Assembly: GCA_016789785.1 (NCBI GenBank)
Contig: JAEUQE010000001.1
Span: 45,958-109,957, forward strand
Direction of reading: 5' to 3'
DNA from: Bryobacterales bacterium
GTDB lineage: Bacteria; Acidobacteriota; Terriglobia; Bryobacterales; Bryobacteraceae
DNA length: 64,000 nucleotides
The position numbers and the translations under genes are program-made. Below the pieces are notes generated by a model. The model did no database searches and was not told the origin of the DNA. It saw nothing but the letters and a program-made list of their open reading frames with translations. Position 1 is the stretch's first letter; every line of letters starts with the position of its first letter. This document shows positions 1 to 8,997 of this stretch, piece by piece.

Positions 1-513
1 CAGATTCAGCGCTCCCGAACCGGGCTGCACCTGGCGGATCGCGGCCTCCAGCGCCTGCTTGTTGCTCTCAAATCCAGTCACTGGTGTTGCCAGTGCATCC
101 GCGCGCACCACCATCACGCGATCGGAAGAAGGCAGGGCTCGCACGTAGCGGACAGCCGCGGTTCGCGCCTCTTCCATCAGCAGACGATCGCCGGTTCGTG
201 CGCCCATCCACGCCGATGCATCCACCAGCAGCACATGATCGCGGGAATTGCGGTCCGGCGAGCCGATGCGCACCTGAGCGATCGCCAGCAGCAGCAGGCC
301 AAGCGCGATCAACTGCAGGATCAACGACCAGGGTTGCTGGATCTTGCGCCGGTGCTTGCGTTGTGCCGGCATTTCGGAATCCTGCCAGAAGCGCAACGTC
401 GCCACGCGCAGCTTGCGGCGCGAACGGTCAAGCAGATACAACAACACCACGAATGATGAAATCGCGCTGAGCAGCGCCAGAAACTCCGCCGCGCTGAGAT
501 TGAAGAAGAACAT
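1..513 (-). CDS. BatA-like membrane protein with VWA domain (partial, C-terminus outside window)
   Basis: This is the N-terminal 171 residues of a protein that runs off the left edge. It opens with a BatA-type N-terminal region: a hydrophobic start (MFFFNLSAAEFLALL), a second membrane segment near residues 65-80, and a basic stretch between them. A von Willebrand-like domain then begins with LLVDASAWMG, an imperfect MIDAS motif. The ATG follows directly on the TAG of the DUF58 gene with no gap, so the two are translationally coupled. MoxR, DUF58 and BatA-like genes form a widespread set thought to act in chaperone-like assembly or stress tolerance at the membrane. The family call is firm but the exact role is not known. 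Confidence 0.85.
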   Translation of the reverse strand, partial: MFFFNLSAAEFLALLSAISSFVVLLYLLDRSRRKLRVATLRFWQDSEMPAQRKHRRKIQQPWSLILQLIALGLLLLAIAQVRIGSPDRNSRDHVLLVDASAWMGARTGDRLLMEEARTAAVRYVRALPSSDRVMVVRADALATPVTGFESNKQALEAAIRQVQPGSGALNL

Positions 514-1398
514 CTAGTAAACCGCCTGCACCTGGCTGAGCGGGCCGAACACGGCCTCTTCCACGGAAGTCCGGGTGGATAGGCCAATATATCGCCCGCC
601 CTTGCGCAGTGCCAACTCGCGCAGACCCCGCGCATAGGAATCGAAGCGTTCCGTATAGAGTTGACGTGCGTCTTCCTCAAAAGACAGTTGCATCGTCTCG
701 CCCGTCTCGGCGTCCTCGATTTCGAGTTCGCCGTTCCAGGGCGGCACGCGATCTTCCTCCGCGTAGACATGCAACAGCAGCAACTCGTGACCGGAATCCG
801 CCAGGTAGCGCAACGGCCGGTCGCAATCATCCTCACCGAGGAAGTCGGAAATCATGATGAGAAGGCCGCGCTGTGGATAGGTTTGAGTGAACTCGCGCGC
901 TACGTTGAAGAACTTCGTTCGCCCATCGGCTTTCAATCCACTGAGAAAGTCCGCCGCGGGAGCGAAACGATGACGCCCGCCGCCGCATGCGATCGACTCC
1001 TTCAACGTCTCGGCGTAGGTCTGCAACTGGATCGCTTCCAGCCGCACCAGTCCCACGTAGCCCAAGGCGCCGGCCAGTTTACGGGCGAAATCGAATTTCG
1101 CGCTGCCAAGCCCGGTATCCATGGAGGAACTCGTGTCCAGCAGGATTCGCACGGGCACGCGCGGTTCCACCTGGAACATCTTCAGGAAGAGCTTCTCCAG
1201 CCGCATGTAGGCGCGCCAGTTGATCGCCCGCAAATCGTCCCCGTGGTGGAAGTTGCGATGGTCGAGAAACTCCTGGCCCGCCCCTGCGAATCGCGACGCG
1301 TTGTGGCCCCCCACCAGCCCTGGAAACGATTTCATCCAATGGATGGTGAGACGCTCCAGCCGCTCGAGAAATCTGCGGTCGAGTAGCGGCTCCGGCAT
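514..1398 (-). CDS. DUF58 domain-containing protein (MoxR partner)
   Basis: The 294-residue protein carries the DUF58 signature around residues 52-80 (a DDLRAINWRAYMR-type motif) followed by a VWA-like fold with DTSSS at residues 88-92, a MIDAS-type metal site. No membrane segment is evident. The start is ATG with a good AGGAG ribosome site. It lies 9 bp after the MoxR ATPase gene and directly before the BatA-like gene, all on one strand. In this conserved arrangement the DUF58 protein is usually regarded as a partner or substrate adaptor of MoxR. The length fits the family and nothing appears broken. Confidence 0.93.
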   Translation of the reverse strand: MPEPLLDRRFLERLERLTIHWMKSFPGLVGGHNASRFAGAGQEFLDHRNFHHGDDLRAINWRAYMRLEKLFLKMFQVEPRVPVRILLDTSSSMDTGLGSAKFDFARKLAGALGYVGLVRLEAIQLQTYAETLKESIACGGGRHRFAPAADFLSGLKADGRTKFFNVAREFTQTYPQRGLLIMISDFLGEDDCDRPLRYLADSGHELLLLHVYAEEDRVPPWNGELEIEDAETGETMQLSFEEDARQLYTERFDSYARGLRELALRKGGRYIGLSTRTSVEEAVFGPLSQVQAVY

Positions 1399-1407
1399 GG
1401 CGCGCTC

Positions 1408-2400
1408 CTAACGCGCCTTTGCGGCGCCCACCGAATCAATCACTTTTTCGAGCACGGTGTCCGGGGTCTGACCGTCGGCATGGGCGTCGAAGTTCAGAAT
1501 GATCCGGTGCCGCAAGACCGAAGAGGCGATCGAACGGACATCTTCCACACTGAGTTGCATGCGTCCGCGCATCAACGCAAATACTCTGCCGCATTCCACC
1601 AGAGCCTGGGCGCCCCGCGGCGAGCTTCCGTATCGCACATACTTGTTTGCGAGTTCGTGTGCCTGCGGGGTGCCTGGCTGAGTCGCCATGACGAGGTCGA
1701 CTGCGAATTCCTGCACATGGCCCGCCACCAACACGCTCTTACAGACCGAACGAAGCTGCAGGATCTCATCGCGCGCGATTACCTGCTGCACGTCGATTTC
1801 CTCTTTCTGAATCGTGCGGTCGAGGATTTTCGAAAGGTCGCCACGCGAGGGATACGTGACCAGGATCTTCATCAGGAAGCGATCGAGCTGCGCCTCGGGC
1901 AGCGGATATGTACCTTCCATTTCGATGGGGTTCTGCGTCGCCATCACCAGGAACGGGGCTTCCAACTCATGCGTCGTCGTGCCGCTCGTGACGGTGCGTT
2001 CCTGCATCGCTTCGAGCAATGCGGACTGCGTCTTTGGCGTGGCGCGGTTGATTTCGTCCGCCAGCACCAGATTGGCGAAGATCGGGCCGGGCTGGAAGCG
2101 CAGGATCTTGTGGCCGCGCTCATCGTTCTCCATGATCATGCTGCCGACGATGTCGGCGGGCATCAGATCGGGCGTGAATTGGATTCGGGAGTAGCGAAGA
2201 TGAAGCACGCGGGAGAGCGTGCGGAGGAGAGTGGTCTTGCCGAGGCCGGGCACACCCTCCAGCAGGACGTGTCCGCCAGCCAACAAACAAATGAGGACGC
2301 CATCCACGACGTCCTGCTGACCCACGATTACTTTTCCGATTTCTTGCCGGACCCGCTCAAGCTGAGCGCTGGCCTGTACTACCCGCTGATCGATGGACAC
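1408..2400 (-). CDS. MoxR family AAA+ ATPase
   Basis: This 330-residue AAA+ ATPase shows Walker A GVPGLGKT at residues 49-56 and Walker B LVLADEIN at about 111-118. The sensor-1 region ATQNPIEMEGTYPLPEAQLD is typical of MoxR. The C-terminal helical lid is present. The start is GTG and no strong Shine-Dalgarno is seen, so the N-terminus is slightly uncertain. It is the first gene of the moxR-DUF58-batA cluster. MoxR ATPases act as chaperones in maturation of secreted or metal-dependent complexes; the client here cannot be read from the sequence. Confidence 0.95.
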   Translation of the reverse strand: MSIDQRVVQASAQLERVRQEIGKVIVGQQDVVDGVLICLLAGGHVLLEGVPGLGKTTLLRTLSRVLHLRYSRIQFTPDLMPADIVGSMIMENDERGHKILRFQPGPIFANLVLADEINRATPKTQSALLEAMQERTVTSGTTTHELEAPFLVMATQNPIEMEGTYPLPEAQLDRFLMKILVTYPSRGDLSKILDRTIQKEEIDVQQVIARDEILQLRSVCKSVLVAGHVQEFAVDLVMATQPGTPQAHELANKYVRYGSSPRGAQALVECGRVFALMRGRMQLSVEDVRSIASSVLRHRIILNFDAHADGQTPDTVLEKVIDSVGAAKAR

Positions 2401-2486
2401 AACTTCATTCTAGTGCAAGCGAACTCACAGCACGCGCTGTTTTTCAACCGGCACGCTGCGCACTTCCTGACGTTCCGCCGGCCGCC

Positions 2487-2936
2487 TCAGCGAGCCTCAA
2501 CCGCGGACCGCTCTCCCATCGCGTTCGCGAAGTGGGACACAATGTCTGCCATCTCTTCCAGCGCCTTCTGCGCGAAGGTAAACTGCGAAAGCCGGCAGGC
2601 GGCCGCATAGGACACTCGCATGACCTGAAAATCGATCATGAGCATCCTTTCCTCAATGGAGACCCCGCCCAACTCGAATTCCGCTGCGTGGCGAAGGAGG
2701 CTGGTCATCAGGCGATAATCCCGATCGAGAGAATCGCGCAACCTTTCCATTCCTTCCGCAGGCACCGCGGACTGCAAACTCGCCTGGATACGGGGAAGCT
2801 CCAACTGGTTGGCCTTCGCTACTTCAGTCGTGTAATCCCGCGTAGTCTTGGTACTCAGAATCAACAGGCACGAATAGCGAAACCAGTAGAGGAACAGCAG
2901 CACCGAAAAGCTGATGATAATTATGCTTGCGAACAT
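2487..2936 (-). CDS. small membrane-anchored protein of unknown function
   Basis: The 149-residue product has one N-terminal membrane segment (about residues 3-27, rich in I, F and L) followed by a soluble, mainly helical region with many charged residues. I recognise no domain. It starts with ATG behind a GGATAGGGAGAG-type ribosome site and lies 86 bp upstream of the moxR cluster on the same strand, so co-expression is plausible. The membrane anchor plus cytosolic helical domain is a visible property; any function would be a guess. Confidence 0.75.
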   Translation of the reverse strand: MFASIIIISFSVLLFLYWFRYSCLLILSTKTTRDYTTEVAKANQLELPRIQASLQSAVPAEGMERLRDSLDRDYRLMTSLLRHAAEFELGGVSIEERMLMIDFQVMRVSYAAACRLSQFTFAQKALEEMADIVSHFANAMGERSAVEAR

Positions 2937-3046
2937 GCTCTCCCTATCCTCTTAAAGCTTCGACCTTATTCTGACACTCATGGGAAGTTGGAGCAAGCAA
3001 AGTGTGCGGATATAGGGTTATTTTCCCGGAACCTTCCAAAACCACC

Positions 3047-3634
3047 TTAGAACGTCATGTTCGATGGTAGTATGGCGCGCCGCTCACAGTGATCGAGATA
3101 CAGCTTGCCATAGCTCTTGGTAATGTAATCGGCTGCCGACCACCCCAACTTCAGGGCCGCCGCATCGATCCATGCCGCGGAGCCCTCCAGTTCCACAAAG
3201 TCCCCGATCGGAGTCTCATCAATCGTGGCGATCCCTTCCCCATCGGTATACTCTGTCCGGTACTTCTCGTAGCGAAATACCGGCTCGAACCCCAGCCGCC
3301 CCAGAATCGCGGGTAGATTCTCTCCATCCGCGAGTTGCGTTTCGAGTTCTTCCCTCGACTTGTGCCGGCCCGCTTTCGCCGGTCCCTTGAACGTCAGAAC
3401 CCACTCCTTCCCAAACTGCCGCACTCGCAGCAGTGAGCCCGCCGCACGAAGCCGCAGCTCCGGCGTGTCGAAGAGCACATTCACTTCGAAGGTTCGCGTG
3501 CGCTTGAGCCTGAATCCCGCGTTGCGCAGGTGCCGGGCCATGGCCTTGGGACCAGTAATCGCGATTTTGACTTCTGTTTCGGTGTGAGATGTCCTCTCGT
3601 GGGCGCTGGCTGGAACTGCTTTCGATTTCGCCAT
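3047..3634 (-). CDS. CYTH domain protein (class IV adenylate cyclase / ThTPase-like)
   Basis: The 195-residue protein has the CYTH signature ExExK near its N-terminus (E19, E21, K23 in HTETEVK). This is followed by the alternating basic and acidic beta strands of the triphosphate tunnel fold, including SLLRVRQ, VLTFKGP and IDETPIGDFVELEG. Members hydrolyse or cyclise triphosphate substrates (cAMP synthesis, thiamine triphosphate, inorganic tripolyphosphate) and need a divalent metal. Which substrate applies cannot be decided here. I chose the ATG at 3634 (MAKSK...) over a TTG three codons upstream. The gene stands alone between divergent neighbours. Confidence 0.9.
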   Translation of the reverse strand: MAKSKAVPASAHERTSHTETEVKIAITGPKAMARHLRNAGFRLKRTRTFEVNVLFDTPELRLRAAGSLLRVRQFGKEWVLTFKGPAKAGRHKSREELETQLADGENLPAILGRLGFEPVFRYEKYRTEYTDGEGIATIDETPIGDFVELEGSAAWIDAAALKLGWSAADYITKSYGKLYLDHCERRAILPSNMTF

Positions 3635-3690
3635 TAGCTCCAACTTCGCGCATTCCAGCCACCGGGAGCAAGCAGCGCTATAGTTGAGGA

Positions 3691-4368
3691 GTGATTCACA
3701 AGACGGCCAGAGCCCTGCTTGTCTCGCTCGGTCTTCTGCTGAGTGCGGCTGACCGCGAGCGCCCCACGGACTACCCGGTGCACACGCAATGCGGCGGCTC
3801 TTCCCTCGGCGCGGAGTTCCTCTCGCGATCGCTGCTATCTCCCGAAGGCAATGTGTTGCTCCGGGATTATGTTGCTGTCGAAGTCGGCTTCCTTACCCCG
3901 AAACGCGAGAAAGTGCTCTTGAGTTCCGGCCACTTCTCGCTCAGGATCAACGGAAAGAAACAGGTCCTGATGAGCCAGGCACCAGCGATGGTCGCGGCTG
4001 CCGTCAAGTACGAGGATTGGGAGCGGCGTCCCACGCTCATCGGTTCCGCGGGAATGGGAGGGGCGGACGTCATTCTTGGACGGCCTCGCCAAACCGAACG
4101 CTTCCCTGGCGACCGGCGGCCTGTCGACTCCCGGCTGCCCGCGCCGCCTCGCGCCCCGGATCAGGAGGATCGCAGTGGCGTCGAAATGCCGGAGCGCCGC
4201 GCGCCGGAGGAGATTGTCGAGCGTCACGCGCTACCCGAAGGCGAGATTGGCGGCTTCACGAAGGGAATGCTGTACTTTCCTTTCAAAGCCAAAACCTCGA
4301 CCATTCAGAAGCTCGAATTGATCTACGAAGGGCCCTCTGGGCAAGCGGTGTTGAAACTGCAGCCTTGA
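3691..4368 (+). CDS. exported protein of unknown function
   Basis: A 225-residue product from a GTG start with a short hydrophobic N-terminus (ALLVSLGLLLSAAD) that looks like a signal peptide. The mature part holds a beta-rich segment (GNVLLRDYVAVEVGFL, FSLRINGKKQVL), a proline/arginine-rich linker, and a C-terminal strand motif ending in KLELIYEGP. No catalytic motif is seen. The GTG start has no clear ribosome site, so the N-terminus is tentative. Coding is supported by the length, the coherent composition and the lack of a competing frame. Function unknown. Confidence 0.65.
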   Translation: MIHKTARALLVSLGLLLSAADRERPTDYPVHTQCGGSSLGAEFLSRSLLSPEGNVLLRDYVAVEVGFLTPKREKVLLSSGHFSLRINGKKQVLMSQAPAMVAAAVKYEDWERRPTLIGSAGMGGADVILGRPRQTERFPGDRRPVDSRLPAPPRAPDQEDRSGVEMPERRAPEEIVERHALPEGEIGGFTKGMLYFPFKAKTSTIQKLELIYEGPSGQAVLKLQP

Positions 4369-4685
4369 CGTCGTGACTGGATCACCGAAAGCCAGCGGCT
4401 GGCCTGTTCGAAAGCCTTGAACAGATCAGCCCGCAGCCCCGCCAATTCGTGCCGAGGCCTTGCTCAGTCCATCGGCACCGGCTGAAACGCCGCCCCCTTT
4501 TCGCGGGGATTGTCCTCTTAAAGAATGCCTCGGTTGCGGTGATGCCGGCTGCCGCGGCGAAATTTCCGAGGGTCCGGTTCCCGGCATACGAAAGCTTGCT
4601 TCCGCTCTCTCTCAAAATGCGGTCTTTCGAAAACCATCCATCCGCAACTCATCGCCGAGCCATCGGGTTAAACTGTAGAGTCCGC
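4369..4685. other. intergenic region, nothing recognised
   Basis: About 317 bp lie between the exported protein and the giant secreted protein. A short inverted repeat, GCCAG-CGG-CTGGC, occurs near 4392 but has no T-run, so it is not a convincing terminator. Open frames here are short and lack family features. The plus-strand frame is continuous with the downstream gene from 4449, but the signal peptide at 4686 marks the real start. Confidence 0.5.
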
Positions 4686-7600
4686 ATGAAGTGTCTCCTA
4701 GCCCTCCTTTTGCTGAGTCCTGCATTCCATCTCTGGAGCCAGGAAGTCGGCCAAGGCGCTCCGCTCGCCGTGGAACAGCGCTTCCTGAATGCCTTCTTTC
4801 GAAACCGGTTCAACGCCCTGACATCGCTTCCCGCAATCGCGAACGCACGCACTTTCGGGGGCACCGGGTACATTCAGGAGTTTCCGGATGCGTCGGGTGA
4901 CCGTGGCAACCGCTTCGCACTGGTGACTGCCACCGCCGGCGCCGCTGAGGCTTACCAACTTTACCCCGGGCTGAACGCCTACTACCAGTCCGTGGGCGTG
5001 AACAACGCGGGATTCCCGTCGATGGACACGGGCGGATGCACGACCCTGGCCGATGGTAACGCGTGCGCCTATCAGATCTTCGATAAGAACTACGCTCTGT
5101 TCGTTTACGGACCCTCCAGCCTTCGTTCTGTGATCTCAGCACAGTACACCGTGAAGCCACCGTTCTTTCAGCGCTGGAGTCAACTGGGCAGTATTACGGG
5201 GCTTGGCCCGGCAGCGAGCGCGGAGACGAACATTACCTCCACCACCACGGGCATCACCGCCGTGAACCAGCTCTTCGTGAGCGGGGCGCTTTATTCGATT
5301 ACGTCGGGAGCCGCCACGGGCAGAGTCTACGGTGTAACGGGAAAGGTCTTCACTCTCTACAGCTCCCTTGCGCTCCATACAGGGTCACTTGGCCTCCCCA
5401 CCAGCGACGAGTTGAACGCGGGTTCCGGAAGATTCCGACAGAACTTCGAGGGCGGTTCGATCGAATACACCGCAACCACCGACGCTGTAGTGCGGCCCGC
5501 GGTCGGATCGGTAGGCCTCAGTATCTCCACGAATCAGGTCACCCGGATGAACCTGGGAGACACGCTCGCCATCCGTGCCACGGTGCTGGCGACGGTGGGC
5601 GGCGAACTCACCGACCGTCCGGTCACGTGGATCACCTCCAACAGCCGCGTCGTCGCCATCACGGCGAACGGTAGTCAGGCGACCCTGCGCGCGGTTGGTG
5701 GTGGTACGGCGGCAATTCAAGCGGTGAGCGACGGCAAGCTGAGCCCGCCGCTCACGATCTTCGTCGCGGCTCCCTGCTGCCAGATTGGCGAGGGTGCGCC
5801 CAACACTGCCATCGCTCAGGCGTTCACCGATGCCGTGGTCCGCAACCGGATCAACGTCCGCCTTCCTGCCGCCAACCCCGTCCGCCGGTCCGGCCTCGGC
5901 TACGTGCAAGATTTACAAACCGCCGACACACCATCCGTGCGTTTCCTGCTTTGCCGCTCCGACCGTTCCCCTGGCGTGTTCGTCGTGACCGGCGAGTTGC
6001 TGCGAGGCTGGGAGGCGGAAGGCGGACCGATCGGCCGGCTTGCTTACCCCACAGCCGATGCCAATGCCAGCGGACGCCAAAACTTCGAGGGAGGGGTGCT
6101 CGCCGGGAATCCGGTGCAGGCGGTCACCGGCCGGATTCTCGACCTCTGGGCGAACACTGGCTATGAACTTGGACCCCTCGGCACACCTTCCGGATCTCCC
6201 GCATCGGCACTGAGCTTCACTGGCGCTCTTGGTTCAGGGCAGCCGTTCGCGTTCGGCTACGTCTACTCGATTGAGACCGGCACCTTCGCTGGAAAGTCGT
6301 TTGTCGTCAGCGGGTTGATTCTGGCAAAGTACGGCTCCATGGGCGGACCGCTGGGCCGGCTCGGCTATCCGGTGTCGGACGAGTACGGAGACGCGGGCCG
6401 GCGCCGCCAGGACTTCGAGGGTGGCTCGTTCCTTTATACGCCTGGTGAGGAAGAGCCGGAATTGCAGGAGCTCGAACGGCGGCCGTCGGTGACCATCACC
6501 CCGGGGCGCGTGGCGGCGGGAGCGCGCGTGCGGGTCGCGGTGGGCGGATTCACGCCGAACACGCCGGTGCAGGTGACTCTCGTAGGTACGGTAACCATCC
6601 CGTCCTTCACATTCCAAAGTGAAACCGGCTCTTATGCCTGGGACCTTCCCATCGCCACTGGTATTCGCACCGGCACTGTCACTGTCACTGCCATGGAGGG
6701 CGATCGCCGAAGCTCCGGCTCCTTTTCGGTCACAGCCCTCAGTGAAGCTTCTTTGCAGTTGATCAAGCTTCGCGGCGATACCCAGACCGGGCTGCCTGGC
6801 GCCCGGGCGGCCAATCCTCTCGCGATCGGTCTCCGCGATGAACAAGGGAATCCCGTGGCGGGCGTCCCGGTGCGTTTCAATAGCTCTCCTGGCGCCACCA
6901 TCCTGACTGCGGCCACAACCACGGATGAACGCGGCGAGGCCTCTGCCACTGTCCGTCTGCAGAACACAGATGGAATCGTTCTGGTGACTGCGGAGGCAGC
7001 CGGCCGGGTCACCACGTTCAGCCTGCGCGCTTCGGGTAGCTCGCTAGCCGGCTTTCCACGCCAAACCTATGGGGGCACATTCACTCTCGGCGCCAGCACC
7101 GTTCCCGTGGCTCAGAAGGGCGCTCTTCTGGCCGCGGTCTCTTCGGTCATCCGCTATTTCCAGAACCGCTCCGAGATCCCGTCCTCCCAGGGTCTTTCCG
7201 ACCCGGCAGTGCTGAACGAGTTTCTGAGGAACTACTGCGTTCTCGATACGGGCGGAGGCCGGATCTGCGATGGCTATCTCACCCCAGCTGGACCCGGCGA
7301 GCCTGTGGTCAATCTCTGGCGGCTCCGCGAGTTCGCAGGAAACAGCGTGGATGTGGAAATCCTTCCCGGCGAGGACAACGGGATTCGCGACGCGCTGGCG
7401 GCGGGCGCTCCCCTGATTCTGGTCCTCGGCATGACGGCCGGAGAGACGCCAGCCGGGGTTCACTACGTCGTTGCAACCGGGGTGGGAGCTGACGGCAGCC
7501 TTCTCATCCAGGATCCGAGCCCGCTCTTCAACCGTACGAGACTTGCCGACTATACCACCGGGATCCCGGCCGGTGGCCGTACGTGGCGCGCCGAGATCCT

Positions 7601-8576
7601 CCAGGCCATCCGGCTGTGGCCAAGATCCTCGAGTCCCACCGGATTCCTGATCGAATCCGCCTCGGCAGCCATCTCCGTGCGCAGCCCTCTCGGGGACTGC
7701 GGCGCGGATCTGCGGTTGCCCGCCGCCGCTGTATTCGACGCCCAGCAACTCCCTTCCGCTCAGACCTCCAGTCTCTACTATTGCGCGGGCCAAAGCATTG
7801 AATTTGCGGCGGGATTCAGCGCCTCTGGTGCTTTCCGGGCGGCGCTGACGGACCTCTCGTCTCCTGGCCGCCGGGAGCAAATCAGCAGTGGAGGCCCGGA
7901 CGGAGCCGCGATTGTCCGGTCCAACGCCCAGTGGCAATTTGCCCGTCTGGAGGCCAAGGCAAACACGGCGGGTATCGTCAACGCCGCCACCCAGACCGCC
8001 GAGATCGCACCGGGTTCCCTGGTGACGGTGTCTGGCTCGGGACTTTCGGGAGCTTCCTTTCCCACCGTCGCCGACGTGGGAGGACTCGAGGCGCGCATCC
8101 AATCCGCCAACGAATTCCGGCTCAACATTGAGATCCCCAGCGACGCGCAGCCTGGTGGTCAGATGCTGCGCATCCAGAGTCCCCACGGCGTTCTCGACCT
8201 ACCCATCACCTTGTCCCCGGTGGCCCCGGCGATCTTCCGCGACCAGCAAACGGGCAGGCCGGTGATCGTCAATGCCGGAGGGGCCCCGAATTCGCAAACG
8301 GAACCGGCGAACCGTGGCAGCGTGATCACCATTTACGCGACGGGCCTCGGCCAGACCGTCGCCCAGGGACGGAACCAGGTTACGGTGCAGCCCGTTCGTG
8401 CGGTCATCCAGGGTGTGGAGGTCACGCCTAGTTTCGCCGGCCGGGCAGAAGGTCTTCCCGGCGTCTACATTGTAAATGTTTCGCTGCCCCAGACCCTTCC
8501 ACCAGGGCTTGCAGTGCCCTTGTTCCTGCGGCAGTCCGGGGTGGAAAGCAACACGGTCAGCCTCGCAATCCGATAG
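4686..8576 (+). CDS. giant secreted mosaic protein: LGFP-like, BIG2, BIG1, C39-like and Solibacter C-terminal modules
   Basis: A 1296-residue protein with a signal peptide (MKCLLALLLLSPAFHLWSQ). Visible order: a first LGFP-type segment (about residues 20-262), a BIG2-like Ig domain (about 274-362), a second LGFP-type segment repeating the layout of the first (about 365-587, with three 'GPLGRLGYPVSDE' and 'QNFEGGS'-like motifs), a BIG1-like domain (about 690-784), a papain-like C39-type domain (about 791-975), and the TIGR03437-type Ig-like C-terminus (about 1096-1296). The C39-like domain keeps the His block (HYVVATG, H926) and the following QDP but has Ala813 where the nucleophilic Cys is expected. 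It is probably a cell-surface or exported binding protein. The open frame extends upstream to 4449, but the signal peptide decides the start. Confidence 0.88.
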   Translation: MKCLLALLLLSPAFHLWSQEVGQGAPLAVEQRFLNAFFRNRFNALTSLPAIANARTFGGTGYIQEFPDASGDRGNRFALVTATAGAAEAYQLYPGLNAYYQSVGVNNAGFPSMDTGGCTTLADGNACAYQIFDKNYALFVYGPSSLRSVISAQYTVKPPFFQRWSQLGSITGLGPAASAETNITSTTTGITAVNQLFVSGALYSITSGAATGRVYGVTGKVFTLYSSLALHTGSLGLPTSDELNAGSGRFRQNFEGGSIEYTATTDAVVRPAVGSVGLSISTNQVTRMNLGDTLAIRATVLATVGGELTDRPVTWITSNSRVVAITANGSQATLRAVGGGTAAIQAVSDGKLSPPLTIFVAAPCCQIGEGAPNTAIAQAFTDAVVRNRINVRLPAANPVRRSGLGYVQDLQTADTPSVRFLLCRSDRSPGVFVVTGELLRGWEAEGGPIGRLAYPTADANASGRQNFEGGVLAGNPVQAVTGRILDLWANTGYELGPLGTPSGSPASALSFTGALGSGQPFAFGYVYSIETGTFAGKSFVVSGLILAKYGSMGGPLGRLGYPVSDEYGDAGRRRQDFEGGSFLYTPGEEEPELQELERRPSVTITPGRVAAGARVRVAVGGFTPNTPVQVTLVGTVTIPSFTFQSETGSYAWDLPIATGIRTGTVTVTAMEGDRRSSGSFSVTALSEASLQLIKLRGDTQTGLPGARAANPLAIGLRDEQGNPVAGVPVRFNSSPGATILTAATTTDERGEASATVRLQNTDGIVLVTAEAAGRVTTFSLRASGSSLAGFPRQTYGGTFTLGASTVPVAQKGALLAAVSSVIRYFQNRSEIPSSQGLSDPAVLNEFLRNYCVLDTGGGRICDGYLTPAGPGEPVVNLWRLREFAGNSVDVEILPGEDNGIRDALAAGAPLILVLGMTAGETPAGVHYVVATGVGADGSLLIQDPSPLFNRTRLADYTTGIPAGGRTWRAEILQAIRLWPRSSSPTGFLIESASAAISVRSPLGDCGADLRLPAAAVFDAQQLPSAQTSSLYYCAGQSIEFAAGFSASGAFRAALTDLSSPGRREQISSGGPDGAAIVRSNAQWQFARLEAKANTAGIVNAATQTAEIAPGSLVTVSGSGLSGASFPTVADVGGLEARIQSANEFRLNIEIPSDAQPGGQMLRIQSPHGVLDLPITLSPVAPAIFRDQQTGRPVIVNAGGAPNSQTEPANRGSVITIYATGLGQTVAQGRNQVTVQPVRAVIQGVEVTPSFAGRAEGLPGVYIVNVSLPQTLPPGLAVPLFLRQSGVESNTVSLAIR

Positions 8577-8695
8577 CTCTGCGAAAAAACATTGACTTGG
8601 CGGTGTCACCCATGATTAAATCGCATGTTGACCGCAGGATCTGCTGTAGGTTTACTTTCTGCTCAATATCCGGGGAGGGGAGTCTATTTTGCTCC

Positions 8696-8725
8696 TTGAC
8701 ATCGGGTTGCGAGTAGTGGTATGAA
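8696..8725 (+). promoter_or_regulatory. predicted sigma70-type promoter for the exoprotein gene
   Basis: A perfect -35 hexamer TTGACA (8696-8701) is followed after 18 bp by TATGAA (8720-8725). A weaker pair, TTGACT at 8592-8597 with TTAAAT at 8616-8621, lies further up. The rest of the 421-bp gap 8577-8997 holds no convincing gene, which leaves a 5' leader of about 265 nt before the ATG at 8998. This is pattern-based only. Confidence 0.5.
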
Positions 8726-8997
8726 TTGAGATAATTGCGTCCAAGTATCATAGCGGCATTCACACAGCATGAATCCCGCGAGCACACTGATGACCGGCGA
8801 AAAGGTCAGGGGAATAAAAAATTGGCGACGCACTTGATGGTGAAGTGGCAACGGAACAAAGCGAGGCGAGGGCGATGAGCCAATACGCCGCTTCTCCGGC
8901 CGCACGCGCCGTCGAGGAAACAATAGAAAGACCTTTTGAGCACAGGTTGAAAGAGAAATTCCATCAATTCCAGTTCAACTTCTACAAGGAGAGGGAA

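Noticed and set aside
4382..4615. 78-codon minus-strand frame in the gap before the giant gene
   Set aside because: No ribosome site, no recognised motif, and it overlaps the probable promoter region of the downstream gene.
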